A stretch of 64,000 nucleotides of DNA from Anaeromyxobacter dehalogenans 2CP-C (GTDB lineage Bacteria > Myxococcota > Myxococcia > Myxococcales > Anaeromyxobacteraceae). Below are positions 34,327-43,531 of this stretch, piece by piece. Every line of letters begins with the position of its first letter. Positions within the stretch are counted from its first letter, which is position 1. A program made the translations under genes and the position numbers. The notes under the pieces were generated by a model, which saw only the letters and a program-made list of their open reading frames with translations, was not told the DNA's origin and searched no databases. The DNA is taken from positions 1,985,001 to 2,049,000 of the forward strand of contig NC_007760.1 in assembly GCF_000013385.1 (NCBI RefSeq), given 5' to 3'.

Positions 34327-36088
34327 CGGGTCCGCCCGTCCTCGTCCGAGGGATCGTTACCACGATGGTCGTGCCGCCGCCCGGCGTCCCGGCGATCTCG
34401 AACGTGCCGTCCACGAGCAGGGCGCGCTCCTGCATGCCGTGGATGCCCAGCGAGCGCCGGTCGTCCGCCGCCCAGGGGCCGATGCCCTTGCCGTCGTCAC
34501 GCACGGTGAGCACCAGGGCGGCCGGGGTGGCGCGCAGCTCGATCGCGACCTCGGTCGCGCCGGCGTGGCGCACCACGTTGGTGAGCGCCTCGCGCACGAT
34601 CCGGAACAGCGTGACGGCCGGCAGCCACTCGACCGGCTCGACCGAGGGGTCCACGTCCAGGAACACCGCCAGCCGGGTGCGCTGCTCGAGGTCGCGCACC
34701 AGCCCCTCGAGCGCGGCGGCGAGGCCGAGCCGGTCCAGCACCGGCGGGCGGAGGTCGGAGGAGACGCGCCGCACGAACGCCACCGCCTCGTCGAGCCGCT
34801 GCGCGAGCTCGGCGAACCGCGCGCGCCGCGCCCCCGGGTCCTCGCCGTCGGCGCCCGCCCGCTGCAGCGCCGCGAGGTCCACCTTCACGCTGGTGATCAC
34901 CTGCCCCAGCTCGTCGTGCAGGTCCCGCGCGATGGCGGCCGCCTCGGCCTCGCGCGCCGCCGCCAGCCGGTGCGACATGGCGCGGAGCCGGCCCTGGACC
35001 TCGACCGCCTCGCGCTGGCGCGCCGCGAGCGCGTCCGCCATGGCGTTGAACGCCCGCGTCAGCTCGGCGAGCTCCCCGTGCGCGGACGGCGTCTCGGCCC
35101 GCGCGGCGAGGTCGCCCTCCCCGAAGCGGCGCGCGGTGCGCGCGAGGTGCCGCAGCACGCGCAGCACCGACACCTCGGCCGCGAGCAGCACGCAGCCGAT
35201 GGTGAACAGCGTCAGCAGCGCCAGCCCCGCGACCGTCCGGTAGAAGGCGCGGTTCGCCTGCGCCGCGACCCGCGTGTACGGCAGGCTCGCCACCACCGAC
35301 ACGCCCGGCACCGCCGCCACCGGGGCGGCCACCAGGAAGCGCCGGTCCGCGCCGGACGCCTCCGCCACGGTGCCCTGCCCCGCCGCGTCCACCGCCCGCG
35401 CCAGCGCCGGATCGCGCACCGCCCGGGCCGGCCAGGCGCCGTCGCCCGAGCGGCCGAGCGCGGTGCCGTTCCGGTCGGCGATCACGAGCGCGTAGCCGGG
35501 CGGCAGCTCGGCCTGGCGCGCGAGCTGGTCCAGCCACTGCAGGTCGAGGCCGACGAACAGCACCTCGGCCGGCGCGCCGCCGGGGCCGCGCACCGCGTAG
35601 GCGAGGTGGAGCACCGGGCGCCCCACCACCGGGCCCACGGCGTACTCGCCCACCTCGACGTCGGAGGACCCGAGCGCGCGCTCGAGCGCCGCGTTCCCCG
35701 CGAAGCTCACCCCCGGGGGCGCGGGCCGGGCGCTGCAGCGGAGCCGGCCGTCCGGCGAGAGGATGCCGATGGTGGTGAACTGCGGGTACCCGGCGAGCAG
35801 GGCGGGGAGCAGCTCCGGGCAGCGGGCCGCGTCGCCCGCCTCCGGCGCGGCCCGGAGCAGCCCGGCGAGGCGGCGCAGCAGCGTGCGCGCGCCCTCGAGC
35901 TGGTGGCCGTGCTCGCGCGAGGCGAGCTGCGCGAGCAGCAGCGCCTCCTGCTCGATGCGGCGCAGCACCGCGGTGCGCTCCGCGCTCGCCGCGTAGAACG
36001 TGAACAGCATCGCGGGCAGCGTCGCGAAGCAGACCAGCAGCACCAGCCTGCCGCGGAGCGTCCCGAGGACCGTGAGGAGCCTGCGCAC
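34304..36088 (-). CDS. Sensor histidine kinase, HisKA_3 type
   Basis: The 594-aa membrane kinase has TM1 (~14-34, LVLLVCFATLPAMLFTFYAA), a large periplasmic Cache-like sensor (YPQFTTIGILSPDGRLRCSA, then FLVAAPVAAVPGVSVVASLP) and TM2 with HAMP (LARTARRFGEGDLAARAE). The HisKA_3 phosphorylation motif is AIARDLHDELGQVITSVK, followed by a HATPase (ALTNVVRHAGATEV, DDGKGIG). This NarX/DegS-like arrangement pairs with the NarL-type regulator that overlaps it. GTG 36088 follows TAGGGT by eight bases, so it may have little or no mRNA leader. Confidence 0.93.
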   Translation of the reverse strand: MRRLLTVLGTLRGRLVLLVCFATLPAMLFTFYAASAERTAVLRRIEQEALLLAQLASREHGHQLEGARTLLRRLAGLLRAAPEAGDAARCPELLPALLAGYPQFTTIGILSPDGRLRCSARPAPPGVSFAGNAALERALGSSDVEVGEYAVGPVVGRPVLHLAYAVRGPGGAPAEVLFVGLDLQWLDQLARQAELPPGYALVIADRNGTALGRSGDGAWPARAVRDPALARAVDAAGQGTVAEASGADRRFLVAAPVAAVPGVSVVASLPYTRVAAQANRAFYRTVAGLALLTLFTIGCVLLAAEVSVLRVLRHLARTARRFGEGDLAARAETPSAHGELAELTRAFNAMADALAARQREAVEVQGRLRAMSHRLAAAREAEAAAIARDLHDELGQVITSVKVDLAALQRAGADGEDPGARRARFAELAQRLDEAVAFVRRVSSDLRPPVLDRLGLAAALEGLVRDLEQRTRLAVFLDVDPSVEPVEWLPAVTLFRIVREALTNVVRHAGATEVAIELRATPAALVLTVRDDGKGIGPWAADDRRSLGIHGMQERALLVDGTFEIAGTPGGGTTIVVTIPRTRTGGPDAAHPAG

Positions 36089-36152
36089 GCAGGATCACCC
36101 TAGCGCGCCGGAGGCGCCCGCGCGGGCGCCCCCGGCAGCCAGGACGGGGCGC

Positions 36153-37760
36153 CTACGGCGCGGCCTGCACCCGCGACGCCTTCTCCTGGAGGTACCAGGC
36201 GTGCTCGGGGCGGGCGAGGATGCCGTCGAGCACCGCGGTGGCGGCCCTCGCCTGCGTCTTGCGGCCGGCCGCCTCGGCGTGGGCGATGGCCTCGCGCGCC
36301 TCCGGGACCACGCCCTCGTAGAAGCGCTTCGCGACCTCGTACATGCCGTGCCAGTGGGCGTAGTCGGGCGACATCATCGCGGCGCCGTGGCGCGCGCGGC
36401 GGCCCTCGTGGTGGTGCAGCTCGAACCACTCCCACTCGATCTTCTCGTCGAACGGCGTGCGGGTCAGGATCCCCTGCGCGTACAGCGCGTCCATGAGCGC
36501 CTGGCCGGGCTTCGCGAACTTCTCGTTGTAGAGCGCGACGAGGTCGTCGTACTGCCGGTACGCCGCGTCCACGGTGGAGGTCGCGTGGCACACGTTGCAC
36601 GCGGTCTTCATGCGGTCGCGCTTCTGGGCGGCGGTGTCCACCACCGCGGCCTTCCGGCGGGCCGGGTCGGACGCGGTGACCACCCGGTGCTCCGCGTCGG
36701 TGTCCATCGGGAGCGAGACCGGCGGGCGGTTCGTCCAGGAGATGCGCTCGCCGGGATCGTGCGTGACCTTGCCGCCGTTCACGTTCGCGGACATGTGGCA
36801 GGTGGCGCAGGTCGGCGCGGCCGCGTAGTCCTTGCCGAGCACCCAGCTCTCGCCGTCCAGGTTCATCCGCTCGCGCGCGTCGCGGTAGGCGACGCCGTGC
36901 TTGGACGACTCGTAGATCTCCTTCTGCGGGTGGTCCGGGCCGAGGTGGCAGGTGCCGCAGGCCTCCGGCTGGCGCGCGCGCCGGGCGGAGAAGTCGTGGC
37001 GGCTGTGGCAGGCGGCGCAGGAGCCGAGGGAGCCGTCGAGGTTGAGCCGGCCGATGCCGGTGTTGGGCCAGGTGCCCTCCACGAACACCGGCTTGCCCTC
37101 GGCGTCGCGCAGGACCCGCGCCAGCACCTCGGGCCGGGTGGGCTTGCCGTCGGGGCCGGGCTTCAGGTCGTCCACCGTGATGGGCGCGCCGGTCCTCGCC
37201 TTCAGCGCGGTCTTGTTGCCGTGGCACTGCTGGCAGCCGGCCTGCGCGCTGGCGAGCCCGTTCACCGGGCCGGCCGGCGCGCCGGCCCTTCCGGCGGCGG
37301 ACGCCGCGAACGGCGCGAACGGCTCGCGCGCGCCCTCGATCGTCTCGGCGATCTGGTTGTCGAGGGAGGCGAGGATGTTGCCGGCCTTGGCGTGGTGGCT
37401 CTTGCCGAACTCGGCGCTCTCGGTCGCGTGGCAGCGGGCGCAGTCGCGCGGCGTGACGATGGTCGCGACCAGCTCGCCATTGTGCTCGAACGCGTCGGCC
37501 TCGCCCTTCGAGGCCCGGTGGCACTCGAGGCACCCGACCCCCTTCTTCGCGTGGGCGCTCTCGTGCCACTGCTCGACGATGCCGGCGTTCGCGTCGGCGT
37601 GGCAGTCGAGGCAGGCCTGCGAGCGGGCGGAGAGCGCGGCGGCCGCGGCCGGGCGTGCGGCACCGGGCTTCGAGGCGGGCTTGGCGGAGGCCCTCGCGAC
37701 CGCGAAGGCGGCGGGCGCGAGGCAGAGGGCGGCGAGCAGCACGAGGCGGCGTGGGTGCAT
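36153..37760 (-). CDS. Octaheme c-type cytochrome, hydroxylamine oxidoreductase (Hao)-like
   Basis: The 535-aa periplasmic protein has a signal peptide (RRLVLLAALCLAPAAFAVA) and eight CxxCH heme motifs: CLDCH, CLECH, CARCH, CQQCH, CAACH, CGTCH, CATCH and CNVCH. The C-terminal block SPDYAHWHGMYEVAKRFYEG is typical of Hao-family octaheme proteins. Relatives in non-ammonia-oxidisers reduce nitrite or hydroxylamine; the direction here is inferred. ATG 37760 directly precedes the signal peptide. The NarX/NarL-like pair lies 64 bp downstream on the same strand. Confidence 0.92.
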   Translation of the reverse strand: MHPRRLVLLAALCLAPAAFAVARASAKPASKPGAARPAAAAALSARSQACLDCHADANAGIVEQWHESAHAKKGVGCLECHRASKGEADAFEHNGELVATIVTPRDCARCHATESAEFGKSHHAKAGNILASLDNQIAETIEGAREPFAPFAASAAGRAGAPAGPVNGLASAQAGCQQCHGNKTALKARTGAPITVDDLKPGPDGKPTRPEVLARVLRDAEGKPVFVEGTWPNTGIGRLNLDGSLGSCAACHSRHDFSARRARQPEACGTCHLGPDHPQKEIYESSKHGVAYRDARERMNLDGESWVLGKDYAAAPTCATCHMSANVNGGKVTHDPGERISWTNRPPVSLPMDTDAEHRVVTASDPARRKAAVVDTAAQKRDRMKTACNVCHATSTVDAAYRQYDDLVALYNEKFAKPGQALMDALYAQGILTRTPFDEKIEWEWFELHHHEGRRARHGAAMMSPDYAHWHGMYEVAKRFYEGVVPEAREAIAHAEAAGRKTQARAATAVLDGILARPEHAWYLQEKASRVQAAP

Positions 37761-37784
37761 GGATCCTCTCGGAAGCGGGTTCGC

Positions 37785-37821
37785 GGTGGCGCGCGGCGGT
37801 CGCCGCGCGGCGCGCGCCACC
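37785..37821 (-). other. Strong hairpin in the octaheme gene leader
   Basis: GGTGGCGCGC (37785-37794) pairs with GCGCGCCACC (37812-37821), 25 bp upstream of the ATG, and the loop can pair further. There is no poly-U. It may affect mRNA stability or translation, or be a by-product of GC richness. Confidence 0.4.
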
Positions 37822-37937
37822 AGAGCAAGGCGCCTGCCAGCGTGCACGGCCTGTGCAGTCGCGCACTTGCGCGCTCCACCCCATCGGCAGCACCGCTATT
37901 TGGGTACCCCGAACCGATCCTTCGGTGGTCCAGGCGA

Positions 37938-38522
37938 TCACCTGCCGCCGCGGCCGCGCGATCCCGCCGCGTGAGGCCGGCCACGGTGGCGGCGCCACTC
38001 GGCGGCGGTCAGCTCCCAGACCTCCGCCGGCAGCCGGCCCGCCACGAACGCGCGCTCCTCCACCCCGACGCACCGCATCCCGGAGCGCTCGGAGATGCGC
38101 CGCGACGGCGCGTTCGCCGCCGCCTTGCCGACGCGGAGCACCGGGAACCCGAGCACCTCGAACCAGTACGCCGTCGCCGCGGCACACGCCTCGGTGGCGT
38201 ACCCGCGCCCCTGCCACGGCACCCCGATCCAGAAGCCGCGGTGGTCGTCCCTGCCGGCGTTGAGGTTGATGATGCCGATCAGCCGGCCGGGCGCCTCCTT
38301 CCGGCGGATGCTCCAGTGCCAGGCCTCGCCGCGGGCCACCGCCGGGAGCGCCACGTCCCGGAAGAACGCGAGCGCGCCGTCGGGTGGGTACGGCCACGGG
38401 ACGACGGCGGCCATGTACCGCACGATCTCCCACCGCGCGAACAGCGCCTGGACCTGCCGGGCGTCGGTGAGCTCCAGCGGGCGGAGCAGCAGGCGCGGGG
38501 TCTCCAGCGTCGGCACGGCCAT
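37938..38522 (-). CDS. GNAT acetyltransferase, RimJ/RimL type
   Basis: The 194-aa protein opens TLETPRLLLRPLELTDARQV as in RimJ/RimL-like acetyltransferases. It contains LIGIINLNAGRDDHRGFWIG and the acetyl-CoA loop VPWQGRGYATEACAAATAYW, then VLRVGKAAANAPSRRISERS. Family members acetylate ribosomal protein N-termini or small amines or antibiotics. The target is unknown. A TAGGAT hexamer six bases before the ATG predicts a leaderless mRNA. Confidence 0.9.
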   Translation of the reverse strand: MAVPTLETPRLLLRPLELTDARQVQALFARWEIVRYMAAVVPWPYPPDGALAFFRDVALPAVARGEAWHWSIRRKEAPGRLIGIINLNAGRDDHRGFWIGVPWQGRGYATEACAAATAYWFEVLGFPVLRVGKAAANAPSRRISERSGMRCVGVEERAFVAGRLPAEVWELTAAEWRRHRGRPHAAGSRGRGGR

Positions 38523-38528
38523 GGAGCG

Positions 38529-38534
38529 ATCCTA
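38529..38534 (-). promoter_or_regulatory. Candidate -10 box (TAGGAT), leaderless start
   Basis: TAGGAT ends six bases before the ATG at 38522 on the minus strand. Confidence 0.5.
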
Positions 38535-38844
38535 GGCGCCGCGGCGCGGCCGGGGCTGGGCCAGGTCGTCGCGCCTTCGCGAATCGTGCGGGCGTTCGCG
38601 CCGCGGTGCGGCATGGGCGCCCTTCACTTGGGGCGCAGGAACCGGCGCCGCCGGCTGCTAGATTCCGCCCGCCGAAATACCCTCCGCCGGGGGTGAGCAG
38701 AGCTGGCAGGCGGGCCGACGCTTGACGACATCATGCCGTAAGCACTGGCGTTTTCGGATAAGACGGAACATTGATTATCGGGGGATCGAAGGCTACCATT
38801 CGCCCGCCTTCGGAACTCCCTCATTACGCGAGGCAATCACCGAC
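38535..38844 (+). other. AT-richer upstream region of glutamate dehydrogenase
   Basis: About 310 bp separate the divergent GNAT and gdh genes. The part from 38700 to 38830 is clearly less GC-rich than its surroundings. TGCTAGATT (38656-38664) resembles the extended -10 boxes seen elsewhere and would give a ~175-nt leader. TTGACG (38722) and GATTAT (38773) are other promoter-like words, but no properly spaced -35/-10 pair was found. No known riboswitch was recognised. Confidence 0.35.
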
Positions 38845-40371
38845 ATGGCCGGTCGCAACGGGAAGACGAGCTTCTACGACGAGGCGATGGAGACGTTTCA
38901 CCGGGCCGCGGACCTCATCAAGATGGACCCGCGCGTCCGCATGGAGCTGGAGGAGCCGGACTTCGAGCACATCTTCTACGTGACCGTCGAGACGAGGGAC
39001 CGCCTGGTGCCGCTGTCTCCGGAGGAGCAGGCGAAGTTCCGGGACCTCCCCGCCTCCGACGTGAAGGCCGCCGACGCGTTCGAGCCGCTCGCCAACGGGA
39101 ACTACGTCCTGCACCGCCGGGCGCTGCTCAAGGCCGACATCACCATGCGCTCGGGCGTGATGAACATCCCGGGCAAGGGCTTCTTCCGGATCGAGAAGGG
39201 CGGGCCGAAGAAGTTCAAGGCGTACCGGATCCAGCACAACCAGGTCCGCGGGCCGTACAAGGGCGGCATCCGCTACCACAAGGACGTCTCGCTCGACCTG
39301 TTCAAGACGCTCGCCGCCGACATGACCTGGAAGACGGCCATCGCCGAGATCCCGTTCGGCGGCGCCAAGGGCGGCATCAAGATCGACCCCTTCAACTACT
39401 CGAAGGAGGAGATCGAGCACCTCACGCTGCGCTTCATCTACAAGATGAAGGGGCTCATCGGGCCGTACATCGACATCCCGGCGCCGGACGTGAACACCAA
39501 CGGCGAGATCATGGCGATGATGATGCGCCAGTTCACCGACGGTGAGCGCGAGCACCACCGCCTCCGCGGCGTGGTCACCGGCAAGGACGTGCGCATCGGC
39601 GGCTCGGAGGGGCGCGTCCGCGCCACCGGCCAGGGCGTCGTCTACTGCATCGAGGAGTGGGCGCGCGAGCACAAGTTCGACCTGAAGGGCGCGCGCGTCC
39701 TCGTGCAGGGCTTCGGCAACGTGGGCTCGAACGCCGCCGAGATCCTCGCCGCCATGGGCGCGAAGATCGTGGCCGTGAACGACGCGTTCGGCACGATCCA
39801 CGCCGACGCCGGCCTCGACGTCCACGCGCTCGCGCAGCACGTGCACCACAACCCCAAGAACCTGAAGAAGACGGTGGCCGGGTTCACCGGCGGCACCGCC
39901 ATCTCCAAGGACGACTTCTGGGGCGTGGACGCCGACATCTGCATCCCGGCGGCGCTCGGCGAGGAGATCGACGGCCCGGTGGCGGAGCGGCTCAAGGTGC
40001 GCCTGGTGGCGGAGGCCGCGAACGGCCCGACCACGCGCGAGGGCGACCGCGTGCTCGCCGCGCGCAAGATCGAGGTCATCCCCGACATCATGTGCAACGC
40101 GGGCGGCGTGACCGTCTCGTACTACGAGTGGCTGCAGAACCAGCGCCTCGAGCACTGGTCCGAGGCCGAGGTGAACGCCCGCCTCGAGCAGGCCATCAAG
40201 AAGAACTACGCCATCATCCGCGACATCTCGCTGAACCGCCCGCAGCGCACGCCGCTCTACGACTCGCGGCCGTACTGCGTCGGCCAGCAGGTGGACGTGC
40301 GCACCGCCGCGATGGTGCTCGCGCTGAAGCGCATCGAGGCGCACTACCTGCTGGAAGGCTTCTCGCAGTAG
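38845..40371 (+). CDS. Glutamate dehydrogenase
   Basis: This 508-aa Glu/Leu/Phe/Val dehydrogenase interconverts glutamate and 2-oxoglutarate plus ammonia. The substrate and catalytic region reads QVRGPYKGGIRYHKDVSLD, then MTWKTAIAEIPFGGAKGGIK with the catalytic Lys, and PAPDVNTNGEIMAMM. The Rossmann NAD(P) fold is VLVQGFGNVGSNAAEILAAM. An N-terminal extension of ~100 residues and an internal insert make it longer than the 420-450-aa forms, closer to animal-type enzymes. ATG 38845 is the first start with coherent coding sequence. Cofactor preference is uncertain. Confidence 0.93.
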   Translation: MAGRNGKTSFYDEAMETFHRAADLIKMDPRVRMELEEPDFEHIFYVTVETRDRLVPLSPEEQAKFRDLPASDVKAADAFEPLANGNYVLHRRALLKADITMRSGVMNIPGKGFFRIEKGGPKKFKAYRIQHNQVRGPYKGGIRYHKDVSLDLFKTLAADMTWKTAIAEIPFGGAKGGIKIDPFNYSKEEIEHLTLRFIYKMKGLIGPYIDIPAPDVNTNGEIMAMMMRQFTDGEREHHRLRGVVTGKDVRIGGSEGRVRATGQGVVYCIEEWAREHKFDLKGARVLVQGFGNVGSNAAEILAAMGAKIVAVNDAFGTIHADAGLDVHALAQHVHHNPKNLKKTVAGFTGGTAISKDDFWGVDADICIPAALGEEIDGPVAERLKVRLVAEAANGPTTREGDRVLAARKIEVIPDIMCNAGGVTVSYYEWLQNQRLEHWSEAEVNARLEQAIKKNYAIIRDISLNRPQRTPLYDSRPYCVGQQVDVRTAAMVLALKRIEAHYLLEGFSQ

Positions 40372-40381
40372 GCGACCCGCC

Positions 40382-40474
40382 CGTCCGCTCGTGGTTCGAC
40401 GGGCTCACCACGAGCGGACTCCACCTCACCCGCGGCCCCGGCCCGCTCGCCCTGAGCCCGTCGAAGGGCGAGCG
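40382..40474. repeat. Inverted pair of REP-like palindromes
   Basis: Two hairpins lie between the convergent gdh and ABC permease genes. The first has a 12-bp stem (40382-40393 / 40407-40418), the second a 10-bp stem (40444-40453 / 40465-40474). The 13-base core of the first (TTCGACGGGCTCA, 40394-40406) is the exact reverse complement of 40453-40465 in the second. This head-to-head arrangement is typical of bacterial REP/BIME elements. It may also stop transcription from both sides. Confidence 0.75.
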
Positions 40475-40476
40475 CG

Positions 40477-42099
40477 CTACTCCTCGTCCCCCGCCACCGC
40501 CGCGAGCAGCGCCTCGCGCCGCGCCGAGAGCAGGCGCGCGGTGCGGGGCAACGCCCGGCGGTACAGCCAGAGGCCGAGGGCGCCCAGCGCCGCCCACGAC
40601 GCCGCCACGAGCCACGGCGCCTCCAGGCGCAGCGCCGCCACCACCGGGACCGCGAACACCGCGCTCACCGCCGAGACGAGCGCCATCCCGGCGAGCGCGG
40701 TGAGCGGGGAGAGCCGGCCGCCGCGCTGGATCGAGGTCGAGGCCGCCCGCGGCACCAGCACCGAGACCAGGTTGCCGGCGGCGAGGAACCAGGGCGCGGC
40801 GCCGGCGTGGAGCGCCAGGGCCGCGGCGATCGCCCACGCCGGGGGCGATCCCGCGGTGGCGGTCAGCGCGGCCGCGCTCGCGGCGAACAGCCCGAGCGCC
40901 AGCGCGTAGACCGCGACGTTCTTCGCGGCGAGCGCGTCCTCGAGCGGCACCGGGGCGAGGAACCACGCCCGCGCGCCGCCGCGGTCGCCGCCGAACGCGT
41001 TCAGCCAGAAGACCTCGGTGGCGAGGTGCGTGTACATCGCGAGCCCCACCAGCGGCAGGAGCCTCACCACCTCGCCCGCCTCCGCCGGCAGGTGCGGCGC
41101 CACCTTCCAGCCGAAGAACGCCGACAGGGCCGGGACGATGAGCGCGAGCACGGTGACGAGCGGGTGGCGCGCCAGGTACTTCAGCTCCTTCTCGAGGAGC
41201 GGCGCGAGCCGGCCCGGCAGCCCCCACCCGCGCCCGGCCGCGCGCGCCGCGCCGCCCGCGCCGCCGGCGCCCTCTGCGCCCGACCGCGCGTCGGCGAGCG
41301 CGAGCCGGTAGGCCGCCCAGCCGGAGAGCGCGCCCGCGGCGAGGAGCGCCGCGATCCAAGGGAGCGCGGCCGCGGCGTGCCCGGTGAACAGCGCGGCCCC
41401 CGCCTCGCTCGCCAGCGCCGCCGGGTACGCCAGCCAGCGGAACCGGGCCAGCGTCCGGATCGCCTGGAACACGCCCGGCCTCGGGCCGCCGCTCGAGGAG
41501 AGGAGCAGGAACGCCAGGCCGAGGTAGACGGCCGCGATGCCCAGCTCTCGCACCCGCCTCCCGCGCAGCAGCCGGCCCAGCAGCTCCTGCACCAGCGCCG
41601 CCATGGCGGCGGTGGCCGCCACGAACCCGAGGCTCACGAGCGCGAGCAGCACCAGCCAGGCGCCCGGCCGCGCCAGCGCGGCGCCCGCGAACGCGCCCAG
41701 CAGCAGCAGGCACCAGAACCAGGTGAACGGGTCGCCCAGCACCGACGCGGCCAGCCCGTAGCCGTACACGCGCGCCGGCGGCAGCGGGTAGACGAGGAAC
41801 CGGCGCAGGTCGAGCTGGGAGCGGTCCGAGACCGACAGCGACACCGCCATCCAGGTCTGCCAGACGCCGAAGTAGAGCGCCGCCACCGGGATGGACGAGC
41901 GCAGGCCCGGGCCGGCCCGCGCCGCCTGGTACGCGCCGGCGCCGGTGAGGCCGGCGAAGACCAGGCCGGCCGGGATCGCGAACGCGAAGGTGGCGATGCG
42001 CGCCACCAGCTCCGGCACCCCCGAGCCGCCGCGCAGCCGCCGCCAGAGCATCCGCAGCCGGAGCTCGGCCAGCGCGCGCAGCGGTCCGCCCGCGCTCAC
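40477..42099 (-). CDS. ABC-2-type exporter permease
   Basis: The 540-aa membrane protein has about twelve hydrophobic segments. The N-terminus is LRALAELRLRMLWRRLRGGS, and a soluble linker near residue 300 is followed by PLLEKELKYLARHPLVTVL. The two-half layout resembles large ABC-2 permeases of ABC exporters. Its GTG start overlaps the ATPase stop (GTGA), so the two form one transporter. The substrate is unknown; antibiotic, lipid or peptide export are possibilities. Confidence 0.82.
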   Translation of the reverse strand: MSAGGPLRALAELRLRMLWRRLRGGSGVPELVARIATFAFAIPAGLVFAGLTGAGAYQAARAGPGLRSSIPVAALYFGVWQTWMAVSLSVSDRSQLDLRRFLVYPLPPARVYGYGLAASVLGDPFTWFWCLLLLGAFAGAALARPGAWLVLLALVSLGFVAATAAMAALVQELLGRLLRGRRVRELGIAAVYLGLAFLLLSSSGGPRPGVFQAIRTLARFRWLAYPAALASEAGAALFTGHAAAALPWIAALLAAGALSGWAAYRLALADARSGAEGAGGAGGAARAAGRGWGLPGRLAPLLEKELKYLARHPLVTVLALIVPALSAFFGWKVAPHLPAEAGEVVRLLPLVGLAMYTHLATEVFWLNAFGGDRGGARAWFLAPVPLEDALAAKNVAVYALALGLFAASAAALTATAGSPPAWAIAAALALHAGAAPWFLAAGNLVSVLVPRAASTSIQRGGRLSPLTALAGMALVSAVSAVFAVPVVAALRLEAPWLVAASWAALGALGLWLYRRALPRTARLLSARREALLAAVAGDEE

Positions 42100-42863
42100 G
42101 CGGCGCCGCCCTCGCCCAGCCACGAGAGCCCGGGGCGCGGCCGCTCCTCGCCGACGGTGCGGATGAAGACCTCCTCGAGCGTCCCCGCCGCCCCGCGCAC
42201 CTCCTCCAGCGTCCCCTGCGCCGCGAGCCGCCCCTCCCGCACGATCCCGACGTGCGTGACCAGCCGCTCCACCACCTCGAGCACGTGGCTGGTGAGGAAG
42301 ATCGTCATGGCGCCGCGCGCCACGAGGTCCTGCAGCAGCGCCCGGATGCCCGAGACGGCCACCGCGTCGATGCCCTCGAACGGCTCGTCGAGGAACAGCA
42401 GGCGCGGGCCGTGGATGAGCGCGCAGCCCAGCGCGAGCTTCTTCTTCATGCCGTGGCTGTACTCGCCCACCAGCTTCCCGGCCTGCTCCGCGAGCTCGAG
42501 CGCCCCGAGCAGCTCGTCGGCGCGCCGCGCCGCCTCGGCCCGCGGCAGGCCGTACAGCTGGCCGTGGATGCGGAGCTGCTCCGCGCCGGTGAGGCGCTCG
42601 AACAGCCCGAGCCCGTCCGGCACCACCCCCACCTGCCGCTTCACCGCGAGCGGGTCCCGCGCGAGGTCCGTCCCCAGCACGACGGCCCGCCCGGAGGTGG
42701 GCGCGAGCAGCCCGGTCAGCATCTTGATGGTGGTGCTCTTCCCCGCGCCGTTGGGCCCGAGGAAGCCGTAGAAGGCGCCGGCCGGGACGGCGAGCGACAG
42801 GTCCTGGACCGCGGGCTTCCCGTCGAACAGCCGGGTCAGCCCGTGCGTCTCGATGGCGAGCAT
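42096..42863 (-). CDS. ABC transporter ATP-binding protein
   Basis: The 255-aa ATPase has Walker A GPNGAGKST, Q-loop VGVVPDGLGLFERLTG, signature YSHGMKKKL (variant of LSGGQ: SHGM), Walker B LLFLDEP and the switch His in LTSHVLEVVE. It is the CcmA/NatA-like class used by ABC-2 exporters. The ATG at 42863 is chosen; a longer frame adds Pro/Arg-rich residues. The downstream permease is coupled. Confidence 0.93.
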   Translation of the reverse strand: MLAIETHGLTRLFDGKPAVQDLSLAVPAGAFYGFLGPNGAGKSTTIKMLTGLLAPTSGRAVVLGTDLARDPLAVKRQVGVVPDGLGLFERLTGAEQLRIHGQLYGLPRAEAARRADELLGALELAEQAGKLVGEYSHGMKKKLALGCALIHGPRLLFLDEPFEGIDAVAVSGIRALLQDLVARGAMTIFLTSHVLEVVERLVTHVGIVREGRLAAQGTLEEVRGAAGTLEEVFIRTVGEERPRPGLSWLGEGGAA

Positions 42864-42954
42864 CCCGGTCCGGGTAACACGGCGACCGGGGGGCGGCAAG
42901 GCGCCGCCGGCGACGGAGGGTGAACCGGCGGGGCGCGCGGGCGCGCAGCCGCCC

Positions 42955-43329
42955 TCACTGCAGGAGGGACGGCACGGCCTCGTCGAGCTCGAAGTACAGG
43001 AACCGCATGCCCATGCCGCGCATGGTGAGCGGTCCCCGCGCGGAAGTGCCGCGCCCGAGCAGGTGGCACACGTACCGCACCTCCGCCACCGCGATCATGT
43101 CGCCGTTCTCGGACGGGAACGTGATCCGCACCTGCGAGCCGATGGGCTGCGGCGAGCGGGTCTCCACGAACATGCCGCCCTCGGAGATGTTCCGGGCGAT
43201 CCCCAGGCCGCAGCCGGTCTCGCCCTCCAGGTACACGCGGAAGACCTTGTCGAGCCGCGGCGCCGCGCGCCGATCCGGTCCCGCCGCCGCCACCACCATC
43301 TTCCGCGCCTCTCGCCGGCTCCAGAGCAT
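42955..43329 (-). CDS. PilZ-domain protein
   Basis: The 124-aa single-domain PilZ protein has DRRAAPRLDKVFRVYLE, which supplies the RxxxR c-di-GMP-binding arm, and ARNISEGGMFVETRSP with the (D/N)xSxxG motif. The VRITFPSENGDMIAVAEV strands and GMGMRFLYFELDE complete the domain. It probably responds to cyclic di-GMP in motility or polysaccharide control, acting through an unknown partner. GGAGGACGG precedes the ATG. Confidence 0.9.
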   Translation of the reverse strand: MLWSRREARKMVVAAAGPDRRAAPRLDKVFRVYLEGETGCGLGIARNISEGGMFVETRSPQPIGSQVRITFPSENGDMIAVAEVRYVCHLLGRGTSARGPLTMRGMGMRFLYFELDEAVPSLLQ

Positions 43330-43531
43330 CCCGTCCTCCTCGGAACGGAGCAGAGCCTACGGTGGTGGGGCGATGTAGTCAAGAAGAGCACCCGCGCTCA
43401 CCTGACCCGCCAAAGGCCCCACCTACGCGGGATCATTGGGGGTCCTTCGAGGTACCCGCGCCACGGTACACTCCCCGGCCCCGCGGCGGGCCCGAACGGC
43501 CCGTCCCTCCCCGCCTCCGAGGTCATCTCGC

